From positions 142,602,564-142,666,563 of the forward strand of contig CM037880.1 in assembly GCA_021292165.1 (NCBI GenBank): DNA of 64,000 nucleotides, written 5' to 3'. The notes under the pieces are model-generated. The model ran no database searches. It had not been told where the DNA came from and saw nothing but the letters and a program-made list of their open reading frames with translations. Origin of the DNA: Shinisaurus crocodilurus. Lineage: Eukaryota; Chordata; Lepidosauria; Squamata; Shinisauridae. The position numbers and the translations under genes are program-made. Shown here one piece after another: positions 21,230-32,238 of the stretch (positions are counted from its first letter, which is position 1; each line of letters opens with the position of its first letter).

Positions 21230-22560
21230 GACGACCCTAGAGAGCCGCGCCTTTGAGCTTTTCTCACTCGAGGAGCGCGCGCGCACGTGTGAACGCTTAT
21301 CAATGCTAGTCAGAATGTGGAACAGAAGTACTGCCAAAGCCGAGCCACATTCCAGATTTTACATTTTAAAAAATAACATTTAAAAAAAAACAGGGGGGGG
21401 GAATGTAAAAAGAAAGAAAGAAAGAAAGAAAAGGAGCCACGTGTGAAAGCGACATTAGATTGAGAAACAGCGATGAGAGGGAAGAGACCGCCGCCGCGGC
21501 CGCCACTTTACGAGCCATTTTGATCTAGCAAGTAGCAACGCCGAGGAGCCTCGAACGCGCTCCGGCAAACTCTCTCTTGGCTTGATCTGAACTGACCCGT
21601 CCTTGGAGTGGGGAAGCGAAGGGGGCAAAAGGGAAAGAGACACCTTCGTAATCCCAGCCCCGGGCGACGCTTCCAGCTCCCTCCCTCCCCTCCCCCGGCT
21701 CAGCCTATTGTGGAGACCGCTCTTCCCCTGTCCCCAAAGAACCGCTATATTTAACGCGCTGCAAATAAACGCTCCTGGCTAACCGCGCGCGCGCTCCCCC
21801 ACCCCCGTCTCCCGAGGGGGCCTGGCCGCTGACGCTGCCTCGTCACCAACCTTTGCCGCCGCCGCCGCCGGCACCCTCATCGCTCTCGTTAAACTCGAAG
21901 AGGAAATCGAAATCAAACTCGGGGTCTTCCTCCAGGCCGGTCATGGCTTTACGGGGAGAGGCAGCGGCAGCGACGTCCTTCCTCTTCAGCGAGGCTGGGA
22001 AAGCGGCAGCAACGGAGCCTCTCCCGCGGCTGCAGCCCCCGAGACACCTGTTGCAGGGCTGCTGCTGCGGGCGACCAGCTGCCGGCCGGGCCAGGGAACG
22101 GCCCCCTCCTCGCCGCAGGGGCCGGGCTGGCGCTGACCTCCCCTCCTCAGGCACCTAGCGGGGCGCGCCGCTCGCTCGCCCGCCCGCCCGCAGGTCCTGG
22201 GACGCCAAGCCAGCCGCGCAGCCCCTGCTGGGTCGGGTGTAACGTGACCCGCGGGCAGGCACCGCTCGCTGCTGCCTTATCTCTCGATCGCTGCCGGGCC
22301 GCGGGATCCTCCCCCTCCCTTTGTTGATCTACAGCCGGAAACATCAACAAGCGAGTTGCTCGGCTCTGCCCGCCTCCCGGGTTCCTCATTTCAAAAACGA
22401 GCCCTCTCCGCCGCTCAAGTTACACGGCCGAGGCGGTGGCGCATCCCGCTCCGTCCTCTCTTCTCCCTTGGCCCGGCCACCTGTCAGAGCGGGACTCCTA
22501 TATAGGCTTCCGCCTGCGTCTTGAGGAGGCCAGGACGAAACGGCGTCTACCTTCTCCATT
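21230..22560. promoter_or_regulatory. NFATC1: CpG island at the NFATC1 beta (P2) promoter
   Basis: CpG-dense GC-rich sequence surrounds the beta first exon and extends about 600 bp upstream of it. No TATA box was found at a sensible distance, in keeping with a GC-rich, steady-activity P2 promoter as known in mammals. The transcription start cannot be fixed by eye. Several overlapping open frames are by-products of base composition. Confidence 0.75.
21851..21944 (-). CDS. NFATC1: NFATC1 beta first exon (coding part)
   Basis: Encodes the alternative N-terminus used by P2 transcripts: 31 codons beginning MTGLEEDPEFDFDFLFEF and ending in a glycine run plus Lys, then one base. Mammalian beta isoforms begin MTGLED..FDFEFLFEFN, so this is a clear match. 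The acidic and aromatic DFDFLFEF stretch belongs to the N-terminal activation region. The donor GGCAAAG|GTTGGT (21850-21849) leaves phase 1, which fits the AA start of exon 2 to give Lys-Glu-His-Tyr. The frame stays open upstream to an ATG at 22154, so an N-terminal extension is possible, but homology supports the MTGLEE start. Confidence 0.95.
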
Positions 22561-22810
22561 TCCCATTCAAGTGGCTCGCAGTCGCACAAGTAACCCTAAG
22601 TCCCATTTACTTGCCAGCCCCCAACTCCACTGTGTACGTGTGTGTCTCAATGGATCGTTTTCGCTTCCCGCGAACTGAGGAGGCTTGAAAGCTGCCTCAC
22701 GGTTTTAGCAACCATGAGCTGCTTGTTCTCTGCGAGAAACATTCCATTTCATGTATTATATTTCTATAGGCTCAATAGCCAAAGCTCTCTTGGCAGTTTA
22801 CAAAAATTAA

Positions 22811-22920
22811 GGGGCACAATTCTATCATGTTTAGATGGGGGGGGGGTGCTATCCTATGGCTGGCTGGGCAATGCTGGCAGTTGGACTTTTTTCTGCCTAA
22901 ACTTGCATAGGATTGTGCCC
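22811..22920. mobile_element. Palindromic Harbinger-like MITE, TAA duplication
   Basis: GGGGCACAATTCTATCATG at left and CATAGGATTGTGCCC at right, flanked by TAA at 22808-22810 and 22921-22923. It lies just upstream of the P2 CpG island. The left arm is interrupted by a G run. Confidence 0.82.
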
Positions 22921-23686
22921 TAAAACAAGTAAAAAAGAAAAAGCAGCCACATATTATACAGGTACTGGGAATGCCTGATTGGCCACTGGGCCACAACATA
23001 TGTTCCCTGGGTGCTTCCAGATGAGACTTTACGGGAGTCCAGATGTTGCCATCTCCCACTCATAACCTTCCCATGTTTTCCCACCACTTCTTCCATCTTT
23101 CCCCTTACCAGGGAAAATCCATTAAGAGAGGGGGAAAGACAGATGGAATTGCTGCAAAATGGCTCCTGACTGAGTGTTATAGGAGGCCTCCATCTGGAAG
23201 CACCCTGTGTCTAGATCCTCCAGAAGTCTGTGTAAGAATTTGTCTCTGCAAACCCTGAAAGGTGTATTTAGTTGGGGGGCGGGCTTTAAAAATTAAATTC
23301 AAATGTGATACCAACTGTACTGAAAAGATACCGTTCATTAATAGAATAGTAGAATAAAAGCTCACTGTTTAGGGCTCCACTCAGCCTCTTCTTCACACTC
23401 AATCTCAGCTCTGTCCCCACACATTAGCTCCCAGCTTGGCTGCATGGCAAAGTTCTGTTCCCAAGGCATAGTAAGCAAGATGGTACTTTGACTGCAGTCA
23501 GTTGTAAGTAACAAACAGGCTGTGACTCTCCCTCTGCTTTTATCCATTAACCTCAACTACAACACTAATTTTTGCTTGATTATCCCTGGGGGGCTCCCGC
23601 TGCTCCCTTCTTTTGGGGTCCCTGCATCTCTGTTCTTCGTGCTTGTTGCTGGAACATTTGGTGTACCACAAGTCCCACATATTGAC

Positions 23687-24170
23687 TGAGTTCAGACAAC
23701 ATGATAACCCACACTCAAGGGCTGAGTATGGGCTGAGTGTAGGTTTCATAGATTTCATAGATCATAGAGTTGGAAGCAAGGCTATCGAGTCCAACCCCCT
23801 GCTCAATGCAGGAAACTAGAGGAGGAGTCTCCCATCCAAGTAATAATCAGGCCTGACCCTGCTTAGCTTTCCACACTCAGACAAGCTGAGCCAGCATAAG
23901 CCACAGGCCGTTGAAACATGGGTTATTGTGTTGTCTGAATCCAGCTGAGATAACACGCCATGGTGAACAACCCACAGTTCGCAACCCAACAACAAACTGG
24001 GTTCTTTTCATGGGGTGTTCATGGTTAACAAGCCATGGCTTGTTAGCGCATCTGGGTTCAGACAACATGGTAACCCACGTTTCAACAACAACCCAAGTTT
24101 CAATGACAACCCACACTAACCCATACTCAACCCTTGAATGTGGGTTATTGTGTTATCTGAACTCATTCAT
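23687..24170. mobile_element. Foldback DNA element (TGAGTTCAGACAAC family) interrupted by a SINE
   Basis: TGAGTTCAGACAACATGATAACCCACA at the left end is inverted at the right as GTGGGTTATTGTGTTATCTGAACTCA. Internal ACCCACGTTTCAACA / TGAAACATGGGTTATTGTG segments form further inverted pairs. A 5S-type SINE splits the left half. Confidence 0.7.
23746..23905 (-). mobile_element. 5S-rRNA-derived SINE, nested
   Basis: Reverse copy: tail TTCATAGATCATAGAGTTGG and GAGTCCAACCCCCTGC at the left, 5S head GGTCTCCCATCCAAGTAATAA-like and CCTGCTTAGCTTTCC at the right. It has inserted into the foldback element around it. Confidence 0.82.
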
Positions 24171-24800
24171 TGAGTCACCTAAGGAAAATGATTATCAGCC
24201 GCAACCCAGAGGTGATACAGGACAAGCTGGAGCCAAACATTACCAACTCTTGAAACTAAAAATTCTGACTGCCCCTTAATAGTGGCCTAGAAATAATTTT
24301 AGACAGATAGATAATTGGTGCCCAGGGCCCAGAGCCCAGAGAAGGCCAGGAGGTGGGGCAAGGAACAGAGTCTAGCCCTCTTATGCACATCTGGGGGTGG
24401 AACAAAAGCTGTCTTAGATATGCCAGGTACCTCAGTTGTGTACTTTTTTTAAAACTGAAAGAAGGGAAAGGCCTTATCCCTTTGTTTTTTCTGGCAACTG
24501 ATTTGAAAGCAAAAACAGAAAAAACAGCCAATTGTTATTATTTTTCCACTGTTTGCTTGGCAACCCTGTTGGTGCCTGGGGCAAAAATTCCAAATGGCTT
24601 CCCCAAGGTCTACTGGTAAAAGTATATTAAAGTTTAAACATCAAAACCTGGGGCAAGCTACACCCTCCTCCTAATGGTAGGGCAGGCCCTGCCACAACCC
24701 TATGCTAACATTTTGTCTTTAGTAATGGCAGTCCCAGGGGTTGGGGGTTAATGAAGCAGACATATAATTACTTCACCATAAACCAAATCCACATTTACTG

Positions 24801-24888
24801 TGGGTTGTATCCAATGCTAATCCTACTTAGAGTAGACTCATCGAAATGAATGAGACTGAAATTAGACTAATATTGGATACAACCCATA
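24801..24888. mobile_element. Foldback MITE, GGGTTGTATCCAAT type
   Basis: GGGTTGTATCCAATGCTAATCC and TATTGGATACAACCC are inverted ends with the core GAGTAGACTCATCGAAATGA. The next element (24889) inserted at its right edge, duplicating AACCCATA. Confidence 0.82.
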
Positions 24889-25054
24889 CAGGACCGGTGC
24901 AAGGCAGTTTAGTGCCCTAGGCAAGATCAGATATTTAGCGTGCCCCCCTTCCCACTTGAGAGCGCTGTATTTTTTTTCAAGGTGTTTCTGGCGCCCCCTT
25001 TAGCCCTGCGCCCTAGGCAGCTGCCTAGTTGGCCTAATGGTAGCACCGGCCCTG
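24889..25054. mobile_element. Short hAT element with 8-bp target duplication
   Basis: CAGGACCGGTGC at left and GCACCGGCCCTG at right are inverted. It is flanked by identical AACCCATA (24881-24888 and 25055-25062). The inside keeps CCCTAGGCAAGATCAGATATTTAGCG and GCCCTAGGCAGCTGCC. Same family as 59169-59335 and 28218-28701. Confidence 0.93.
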
Positions 25055-25469
25055 AACCCATAGGGCACCGCTTTCATCACCAAACATCTTTCTGATTGTG
25101 ATAATACTTGTAGATTGAATTGCAAATTGATACATCATAAAGCCACAAGCTGAACTCTGCATGGAATCATTCAACCTACAGCCCTCATTATGAATGAGTC
25201 TGGTCATATGAATTGGCTCTGTTGCAGGTTGCTGCTAGTGTTACCAGAAACTGGTGGGTACAGTCATGTCTTCAGAGGCAGCATGCAAGAATCAGGTACC
25301 CTATATAACTATGTCCCAGGGAGGGGAAACATGCAGCAAATTTCCCTAATGCTGCTCCTGAGAATCGACTGTGCTTACTGCAAAGTTAACCCTTTCAACA
25401 GCGCCAGCCCAAGACCTTGGGCCGCTTGAAGCAGAGCATCAAATGGTGCTCTCTCACTGCTGGAGACAA

Positions 25470-25761
25470 TGGACAGTATCCTACAGTGCCATTCCTTAAA
25501 CTCAAATAGCATGAGTGGAGCTCTGCTGAATCTTTCCATTGCACAACCAGTTGTGGAAGCAGTTGCACAACGGGTTGCACAAGGGTAATGCATAATGGGT
25601 TGTACAAGTATAATGCACAACTGGTTGTGCAACTGCATGCACAACCGCACTTGCACAAATGTAACTTTAATTGGATTCTCTGCTTGTGCATTGTTCAGAA
25701 CTTAGTTTCCACTAGCGCAATGTCATTTGCACTAACAGTATGACACAGTTGGATACTGCCC
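25470..25761. mobile_element. Foldback MITE with internal TTGCACAAC repeats
   Basis: GGACAGTATCC at left is inverted as GGATACTGCCC at right, each bordered by AAT. The interior (25545-25665) carries repeated and inverted TTGCACAAC / GTTGTGCAA words. Confidence 0.6.
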
Positions 25762-25974
25762 AATGTTTTTTTAAATGTCACTGCACCATTCAAACACCAG
25801 TTCCTGCCTTTATCTATCCCTCTAAATTTGCCACCAGAAGCAGTCTGTGTCACCTTGCTGCACTGTAGGCCAGACCTGTCTTCAAACATTACGTTGGCAT
25901 GCTCATTTAGGGTTGGTTTACAAGTTGTAACTTAAACATGTACATACAATGCGCATGTTAACAGTAGTATGGTC

Positions 25975-26115
25975 AGGGCAGAATTTTGGGGCAGAAGTCC
26001 AAGGCTCATCTCAGCAGAATGAGCAGGATGTCCACCCCCTGCCAAACACAGCAGGTCTGGCTTACTCTGTTTTGAAGTAAGTGAAGTAATACACGTTATC
26101 ATTTAAAGAGGATTT
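25975..26115. repeat. Interspersed repeat shared with 4790-4930
   Basis: GTCAGGGCAGAATTTTGGGGCAGAAG and CTCAGCAGAATGAGCAGGA repeat the order seen at 4790. Class not known. Confidence 0.5.
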
Positions 26116-26607
26116 CCCCATAAGGTCTTTAAGCTCAAAGTCTAAAATTACCTAACTGCACATTAAAATTAAATTGTGAGTGAAACAAAGAAACATTTTG
26201 AAAGATGTTGTTGAAAGATGCTGATTTAGAAGTCCTGGACAGTTACCAAGGAGCCAACAACTGGTCTATATGAAATGGCTCTAAGAGATGGGTATACATT
26301 TGCAACACCAACCCGTGTCTTAAAGAAACTGCAGGTGTGTGAGAATTACACTACATGTTCTAACTAAGAGAGAAGATCTGTGAACTCCAGATCTGCTTCT
26401 GGAATTTTGCTGTACAAATGTTGTCTCAAAGATGAGTGTATTATCATTTTTACGGTATGTCCACCTGCCAATTAAATATGGGTAAAGAGAACATTCAGGA
26501 AGTTTGGGATATCTTTCTCCAGCTTGTGAACAGGCACCAAAATTGTCAGCATGTGTTCTTCCTATGTGATGACTTCTGTCATGGCAATATCTTGCAGAAG
26601 CATTCTT

Positions 26608-26780
26608 GCTTGGCCATGAAACTCACTGGGTGACTTTGGGCCAGTCACTGACCCTCAGCCTAACCTACCTCACAGGGTTGTTGTGAGAATAAAATGGAGA
26701 GAAGGAGGAGGATTATGTAAGCCGCCTTGGATTCCTTGCAGGAAAAAAGGTGGGGTATAAATATAATAAAATAAAATAAA
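26608..26780 (+). mobile_element. Sauria SINE, 5'-truncated
   Basis: Begins in the middle at TTGGCCATGAAACTCACTGGG and runs through CTCAGCCTAACCTACCTCAC to a GGGGTATAAATATAATAAAATA tail. Confidence 0.87.
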
Positions 26781-26789
26781 ATGTGAGGA

Positions 26790-28020
26790 CCTTTGGCCTC
26801 AGGGTCAATCACATGATCAGCTTTTATGCATTGACGTCAGCCCAAGCTGGCCTTTGCAGTGATCATGTTGCGTTCAATCAAATGTACACCCACAAATGAA
26901 TGTGGAAAGAACAACTTTTCTATGAACAGTAAATCTGAATGTAACTGTTGAACCAGGAAATTCAATCAGGAGTAAGCAAGAGAGGACTGAACTTTACCAG
27001 TATATTGATCTCTTAACTTATGTTTCTCCTGGGAAAGAACATGTATGTTTGAAATGCATTTGGGAAATTTGGAAACCAGCTTGTAAATAAATTTGTCTTT
27101 TACCTATTGTTCTCTCCCCCCCCCCCTTTCTCTTCATTCTTCGGCATTCAGAAGACAAGTTCAATACACTAATCCACTTTAAAAATAAACATTGGCTGAA
27201 TTCCTGTTTTCAAAAAGTGGTTGTGTGAATTCGCCCTTAGTGTGTCTGTTACATCATCAAAGAATTAGGGTTGTTCCAGTTGACTATGGCATCTTAAACT
27301 TACTGCTGTTTCCATTTTTTATGAGAAGACTTGCATCCCTCACTTTCCCCCTTTATTTTTACATTTCTCCAATTTTTCTGCAGTGTTTTTGAATTCCTAT
27401 TCAAAATAAATAAGGGGAAAGCCTTGAGCTAACCTCCTAATAAGTGAAAAACATCTACACTTTATGTCATCAACACCACATCTTTGGAGGGATAAGGAGT
27501 GGTAAGGAATGGGGGGGGGCAGTTGGCTGAAAAGTGTGGAACAGCCACCAGGGAACCTGGGAAATGATAGGGTTTATATTTCACTTCACTGGCAGACTTC
27601 TAATTGCCAAAGGTTTCCAATTTCCCAGAGCACACTGACCAGAAAACTTGTATCTTCTTGGCTAACTGACACATTATGAAGCCTCCAAGATGAATGGAGG
27701 TTGCCAGTTCGTGTGGGCTGGTGATGCTGAGAATGTATTTGTGTCTAACTACAGCTGACCCAGACCACACAAAAAAACAAAGCATTCTCTATCTGTGTGT
27801 GTATAAATATGGTACTAATGATGTTGCTTGCAGCTGATCCACAAATGATTCCAACCAAGTAGACCCCAAGTGAAAGGAAGGGGGGTTATCTGCTGCTGAG
27901 AATTGTTATATTCATATGCTATGAAATTCCAGATTTCTTCCTCAACCAGAAAGCTGTGCTATGTTGCAACTGAGGTCAATTGAATCTGGGTCCAGCTCCC
28001 ACAACAGCTGGATCTCAATT
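26790..28020. other. Stretch between first exons without recognised feature
   Basis: No repeat or exon was recognised apart from a C run near 27117-27127. The region lies between the alpha and beta first exons. Confidence 0.4.
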
Positions 28021-28022
28021 AA

Positions 28023-28110
28023 GGGCACAGTCCTCTGCAGGTTTAGACCAAAAAAAGGCCTACAACTCTCAGCATGACCCAGCCAGGTATGCTTGCATAG
28101 GATTGCACCT
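28023..28110. mobile_element. Palindromic Harbinger-like MITE, internally deleted, TAA duplication
   Basis: GGGCACAGTCCTCTGCAGG to GCATAGGATTGCACCT, with TAA on both sides (28020-28022, 28111-28113). Only 88 bp, as most of the right arm is missing. Confidence 0.78.
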
Positions 28111-28217
28111 TAAGTTCTCTACATACACCAGATGGGTAATATTTATGGTCTTGGTCCTGACAATTTCTAATGGCTCCTTTGTTTTTACAGTGCCTGCATA
28201 ATAGCTAGGGATGTGCA

Positions 28218-28701
28218 CAGGAACGGTGCAGGGCTGTTTGGCGCCCTAGGCCAAATTATATTTAGCGCCCCCCCTCGTGCCGTGGGGGGGGGCTCCGGAG
28301 CAAAGCAGCCCTGCTCTGCAACCCCCACCCCCCGCGCCGCCAGCCGCCGCCACCGCCGCCACCGCCACCACCTACCTTCCCCCGCCCCCGCTGCTGGCTG
28401 CTGGCTGCTGCTGCCGCCGCCTCCTCCTCCTCCGACGCGATGGGACCCCCGTGCTTTACGACGGGAAGGTAGGTAGGTAGGTGGTTGGCGGGCGGGCGGG
28501 CGGGCGGGCGGGCGCGCGGGCACGCGCAGGGGGGGGAGGTGCAGCGGCAGCGGCCGGCAAGCGGGCGGGGAGGCGCGGCGGAGGCGGCAGGCAGGGCAGG
28601 AGCGCGCCGGAGGCAAGGAAGGGGTGCAGAGTTTCTGCGCCCTCTTCCGCCACGCGCCCTAGGCAGCCGCCTGGGTCTGCCTAGCGGTAGCGCTGGCCCT
28701 G
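28218..28701. mobile_element. CpG-rich 484-bp hAT element with 8-bp target duplication
   Basis: Ends match the 24889 family (CAGGAACGGTGC at left; GCGCTGGCCCTG at right), with GCGCCCTAGGCAGCCGCC beside the right end. The flanks are identical GATGTGCA (28210-28217 and 28702-28709). The centre, absent from the 166-bp copies, is an extremely GC- and CpG-rich block with GCCGCC, (GGGC)n and (GGTA)n runs. It looks like a CpG island but is part of the transposon. Open frames of up to 169 codons here come from composition. Confidence 0.92.
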
Positions 28702-29084
28702 GATGTGCATTGGATTCGGCCAAAGCCTGAGTCACATCAGGCCCTTCTGGACAATTTCTGGCGCTTCCCAAGGGGAAGTGGGCTTCCCTCCAAAGTGACC
28801 ATAACCAAAGCTGGTCCCTGCATGAAGCTTTGTTAGCAATCCGGCTTCAGGAAGGCAGACAGTGTGTCTCCAAAAATAGTGTCTTTTGCTTTTGTTTCTC
28901 TAAATACTGAACGGGGAGAATGGAGGAGGGGGTTGAGTGACTGACAGATCCATCTTGTAATCAGAGGACACATCTTACCAGAGACTCTTTGGGGAGGGCA
29001 AGGATGGGACTGTGAGATGGACATTCTTCCGATGCCACCAGGCTTCACTATGAAAAAAAGCCTTAAACTCTTTTTTCAGTCATC

Positions 29085-29430
29085 GTAACTCCTTAGATCT
29101 TGCACCTATCATTCTGAAACATTGCAGGTTTCTTGCCTGGAGATGTTTCTGTGATGTGTGTCATTTTCATACACATTGCCCAAAAAAATCACTCCCCCCC
29201 CAATGTGAAGAGTCCCCTTCCACAGAAACCACTGCACCTATCCTTCTGAAACCTTGCAGTTTTCTTACTTAGGGCAAACTCCATGCTGTCTGCCATTTTC
29301 AGAAGAATGGTCCACTAGGATCATAGAGGGATAAGTGTATGCTTTTTTGGGCACCCTCAAAATGGAAAGGCTGCTCTTGCACAAAAAACCCATGACATAT
29401 TCACTTGAAATTTAGCAGGCTTGAGTCACT
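29085..29430. repeat. Interspersed repeat with two internal 35-bp units
   Basis: GCACCTATCATTCTGAAACA and GCACCTATCCTTCTGAAACC begin two similar units about 130 bp apart (near 29101 and 29232). The flanking text resembles dispersed repeats of reptiles, but I cannot name the family. Confidence 0.4.
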
Positions 29431-29552
29431 CTGAAGGAGGAACTGGCCCTGCTAATTTAATCTAATTCTGCCAAGAAATAATAAAAAAGATATACTGGCA
29501 CTGGCAGTTCCCTTTAAAAATATCAGAATATAAAAGTGCATATCACAAAACC

Positions 29553-29598
29553 CACTAAGTGTGGCGTAGTGGTTAGAGTGTTGGACTGGGACTGCAAA
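29553..29598 (+). mobile_element. Sauria SINE head fragment
   Basis: AGTGTGGCGTAGTGGTTAGAGTG and TTGGACTGGGACT are the 5' tRNA-like end with its A box. The rest is missing. Confidence 0.75.
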
Positions 29599-29839
29599 TA
29601 TCATCCATTTCTGACAAACAGAGCAAATGTTATACCCATTTTTAAATTTCCCATGATAGTCAATGGGAGGTACAAAGCCTCGAATTTCCAAATCTTGACT
29701 CAGGTTCAGTACCTAAGGGATTTTCTACATGAGGCTTTTAGCCTACCACTTTACTGAGGCTTCTGCTTCTGGATTCTTTGCGAGATTAAGGCTTGCTCCT
29801 TTACACATATTTTTCTGGGGGGGGGGGTTCTTTCTTTGC

Positions 29840-31260
29840 CTTTCCATATGTTCCATTACACAACCACTAGGTGGCACTGTGGTATAGCAGAATTGCATAA
29901 ATATACCAGGGTTTCATGCTGCCATTTCCACATAATACCAGACTTTCCTCAATCTAAAAAAATAAAGTCATGGAAATGGTTGCAAAGAATGGGAGAGGCC
30001 CTGGAGGATGATGATGTTGTTGTGTAAAGCACCTGCAAACTATTGTGAGTGGACAGCCTTCAAATTGGTCGGAGCAGATTCATGCTGTTTTCCAATGTGC
30101 CCAGTCAGGGTAAACTCTTGTGGCCAGTGCGCACCTCTGATAATGGCATTTCCGTGGTCAATATGATAGCATGGCAAGTTTTAGGAATGGGCTACTAGGT
30201 TACACTTCACAAGATAGTTAAACGGAAGCAATTGGTTTCAAATTATACTAATTTAGCTTAAAGCCAAGTACTTTATAGTTTAACTGTTTTGTTAATCTGG
30301 TTAAATATACAGCTCCTTTCAATTCTGTTTCCCCCTTCCTCCATAAGAATTTCTAGTCTTTTGGGAGGAGAGTGAATAGCTTTAGCACTTACTATTATTA
30401 CCACATATTACTTAGCTGCAGCACCCACTAGTGCCAACTGTTATAAAAAAAACCACATGAGAAAAGGGAATTTTAATAAGAGAGATAGACACTAGGTATC
30501 CAAAGCAATACACTAGGTCTTCGCACTACAAAATGTGCTAGTCTCTCACTCACACAGTACATTTATTCTGAAGTAATTCCGGGGGGGGGCAGTAGTTTAC
30601 TGGGGCTATTCCATAGTAAGTGGCTTAAAGGCTACAACCTAAACTGGTTGGTGGGTTTCTTTTTCATAAGAAGGCATGATTTGCAGAGTTTTTATCATTA
30701 TTAAAAATAAAGTTTGTTATAAGCAAGGCTTTAATTCTCTTCTTGGAACTATAGTGCTTCCACACTTGCCAAGATAATTTTAAAGTCTGCAACACGCAAA
30801 TGACCTCACCATCCCAGAAGCCAGGATTGTGGGGCTCCCAGATCTTCAAGGTTATATTTCAAAGGAATAGTTTTTAAAAGCAGTTATGGAAATGGTATTC
30901 CTCTATAGACTCTGGGAATCCCATTTTCCAGCCTGATGGCTGAAAAGTCTATCACGGAGTGCCAGGAAAATACCATTTTTTCCATGAGATCCATTATGCT
31001 TCTCCCCCTCCCCCTACTTTCCATAACAAAGTGCTATATTGCCTTACACATTTTCTATTATAGTTTACACTGCTCTGGCAAACATCTGCTCCTGGTTTCC
31101 CCGCAGGCAGTTTACAGAATCTGACACTGAACTGGTGGTAGCCACTGGCCCTTCAAATGTTCCTACCAGATATGCTCCCCAGTCTTCTTGATAATGAAGT
31201 AGCCAAGGCCTGAGACTAGGGCAAGGGACAGGGTGTGTATGCACGTGCGTGTGCGTGAGA
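29840..31260. other. Stretch without recognised feature
   Basis: Contains short homopolymer runs only (for example the G run near 29817-29827 and 30581-30589). No exon or transposon was recognised. Confidence 0.4.
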
Positions 31261-31261
31261 G

Positions 31262-31306
31262 ACAGAGAGAGTGGGGGAGGGAGGGAGAGAGAGAGAGAGA
31301 GAGAGA
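31262..31306. repeat. (GA)n microsatellite
   Basis: A run of GA with GGGAGG interruptions, preceded by a GTGCGTGTGCGTG tract. Confidence 0.9.
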
Positions 31307-31888
31307 ACTTGCTTTGAGTGAAAGAGGTTGTTGTTATTGATTTAAGAGGCACATCTGCACAGCCAACTGGGAAGACAAACTGCGGATACATTGTGTAATA
31401 TACCAGCCTTCCCTGCCTTTGCTGACTTTTGATTGCCTCTTCGCTCCCAGCTGTTTGTTCAAAGTTTGCAAGGCTGAATCACCAGGGTATGTAAAAAGTC
31501 TTTGGCATCATCTCTAAAACAACCACCCAGAATCATCAAGGTAATTTTAAAAAGGAATTTGAGGGGGCTGAAGAGGAACCAAAAAATGGTGGGAGAATAG
31601 ACAGCTTTGTCCTACTGTTAGTTGTTCTTTAGGGGCCAAACTACCCAGAGTTAACCCAACAACAAACCATGGGTTGATGATTAAAAAGCAGAAGCGCTGA
31701 GCATGTGGGAGGCAGCACACTCGCTCGCTCCCACTTGGCCATGGCAGTTCCTGAGTTAAACAACCCATGTATTGCCATTACGTGTGAACTGGGTCATTGA
31801 CTACTAACACAATCACCTGTCTGTTCCCTTTAACTCAGGAGTGGGAAACGTGAAAACAAACTAATTTTGACCCTTTCGGCATTCCATA

Positions 31889-31891
<3 letters not shown>

Positions 31892-31922
<31 letters not shown>

Positions 31923-31934
31923 TGTCTGTCTGTC
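31892..31934. repeat. (GT)n then (CTGT)n microsatellite
   Basis: Alternating GT for about 30 bp followed by four CTGT units, immediately next to the nested Tigger-like element. Confidence 0.93.
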
Positions 31935-31936
31935 TA

Positions 31937-32238
31937 CAGTAATACCTTGGATTGCAGGTAACTTGGTTTGAGAGCGTTTTGCAAGACAAGCAAAATTTTA
32001 AATATTTATTATTATTTTTTTGACTTGATATACAAGCGACGTCTTGCAATACAAGTACTATAGTACGGCTTAAATTAAAAATCTCTGTACAAAATGAATG
32101 AATGAATGAATATATTTATTACGGTCAACGACCAGTCTGTACAAAATGTTTTTGGGGAATTTTGTTTTGATATAAGAGTGTTTTGGATTACAAGCACGTT
32201 TCCGGAACGAATTATGCTCTCAATCCAAGGCATGACTG
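31937..32238. mobile_element. Tigger-like (pogo) MITE
   Basis: CAGTAATACCTTGGATTGCA at left and CAATCCAAGGCATGACTG at right, bounded by TA. Internal TGACTTGATATACAAGCGACG and TTTTGGATTACAAGCACG recur at 38051, 40108 and 58476. CAGT ends with a TA target fit the Tigger/pogo group. Confidence 0.85.
32097..32135 (-). mobile_element. 39-bp retroposed LINE/SINE tail with 13-bp target duplication
   Basis: The 13 bases TCTGTACAAAATG occur on both sides (32084-32096 and 32136-32148). The 39 bases between them, read on the minus strand, end TTCATTCATTCATT after ACCGTAATAAAT. That is how a severely 5'-truncated retroposon with an (ATTC)n tail looks. The inserted text is absent from the other Tigger-like copies. 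Confidence 0.75.

Noticed and set aside
28185..28771. Overlapping frames up to 169 codons
   Set aside because: They lie inside the CpG-rich hAT element, overlap on both strands and consist of low-complexity residues.
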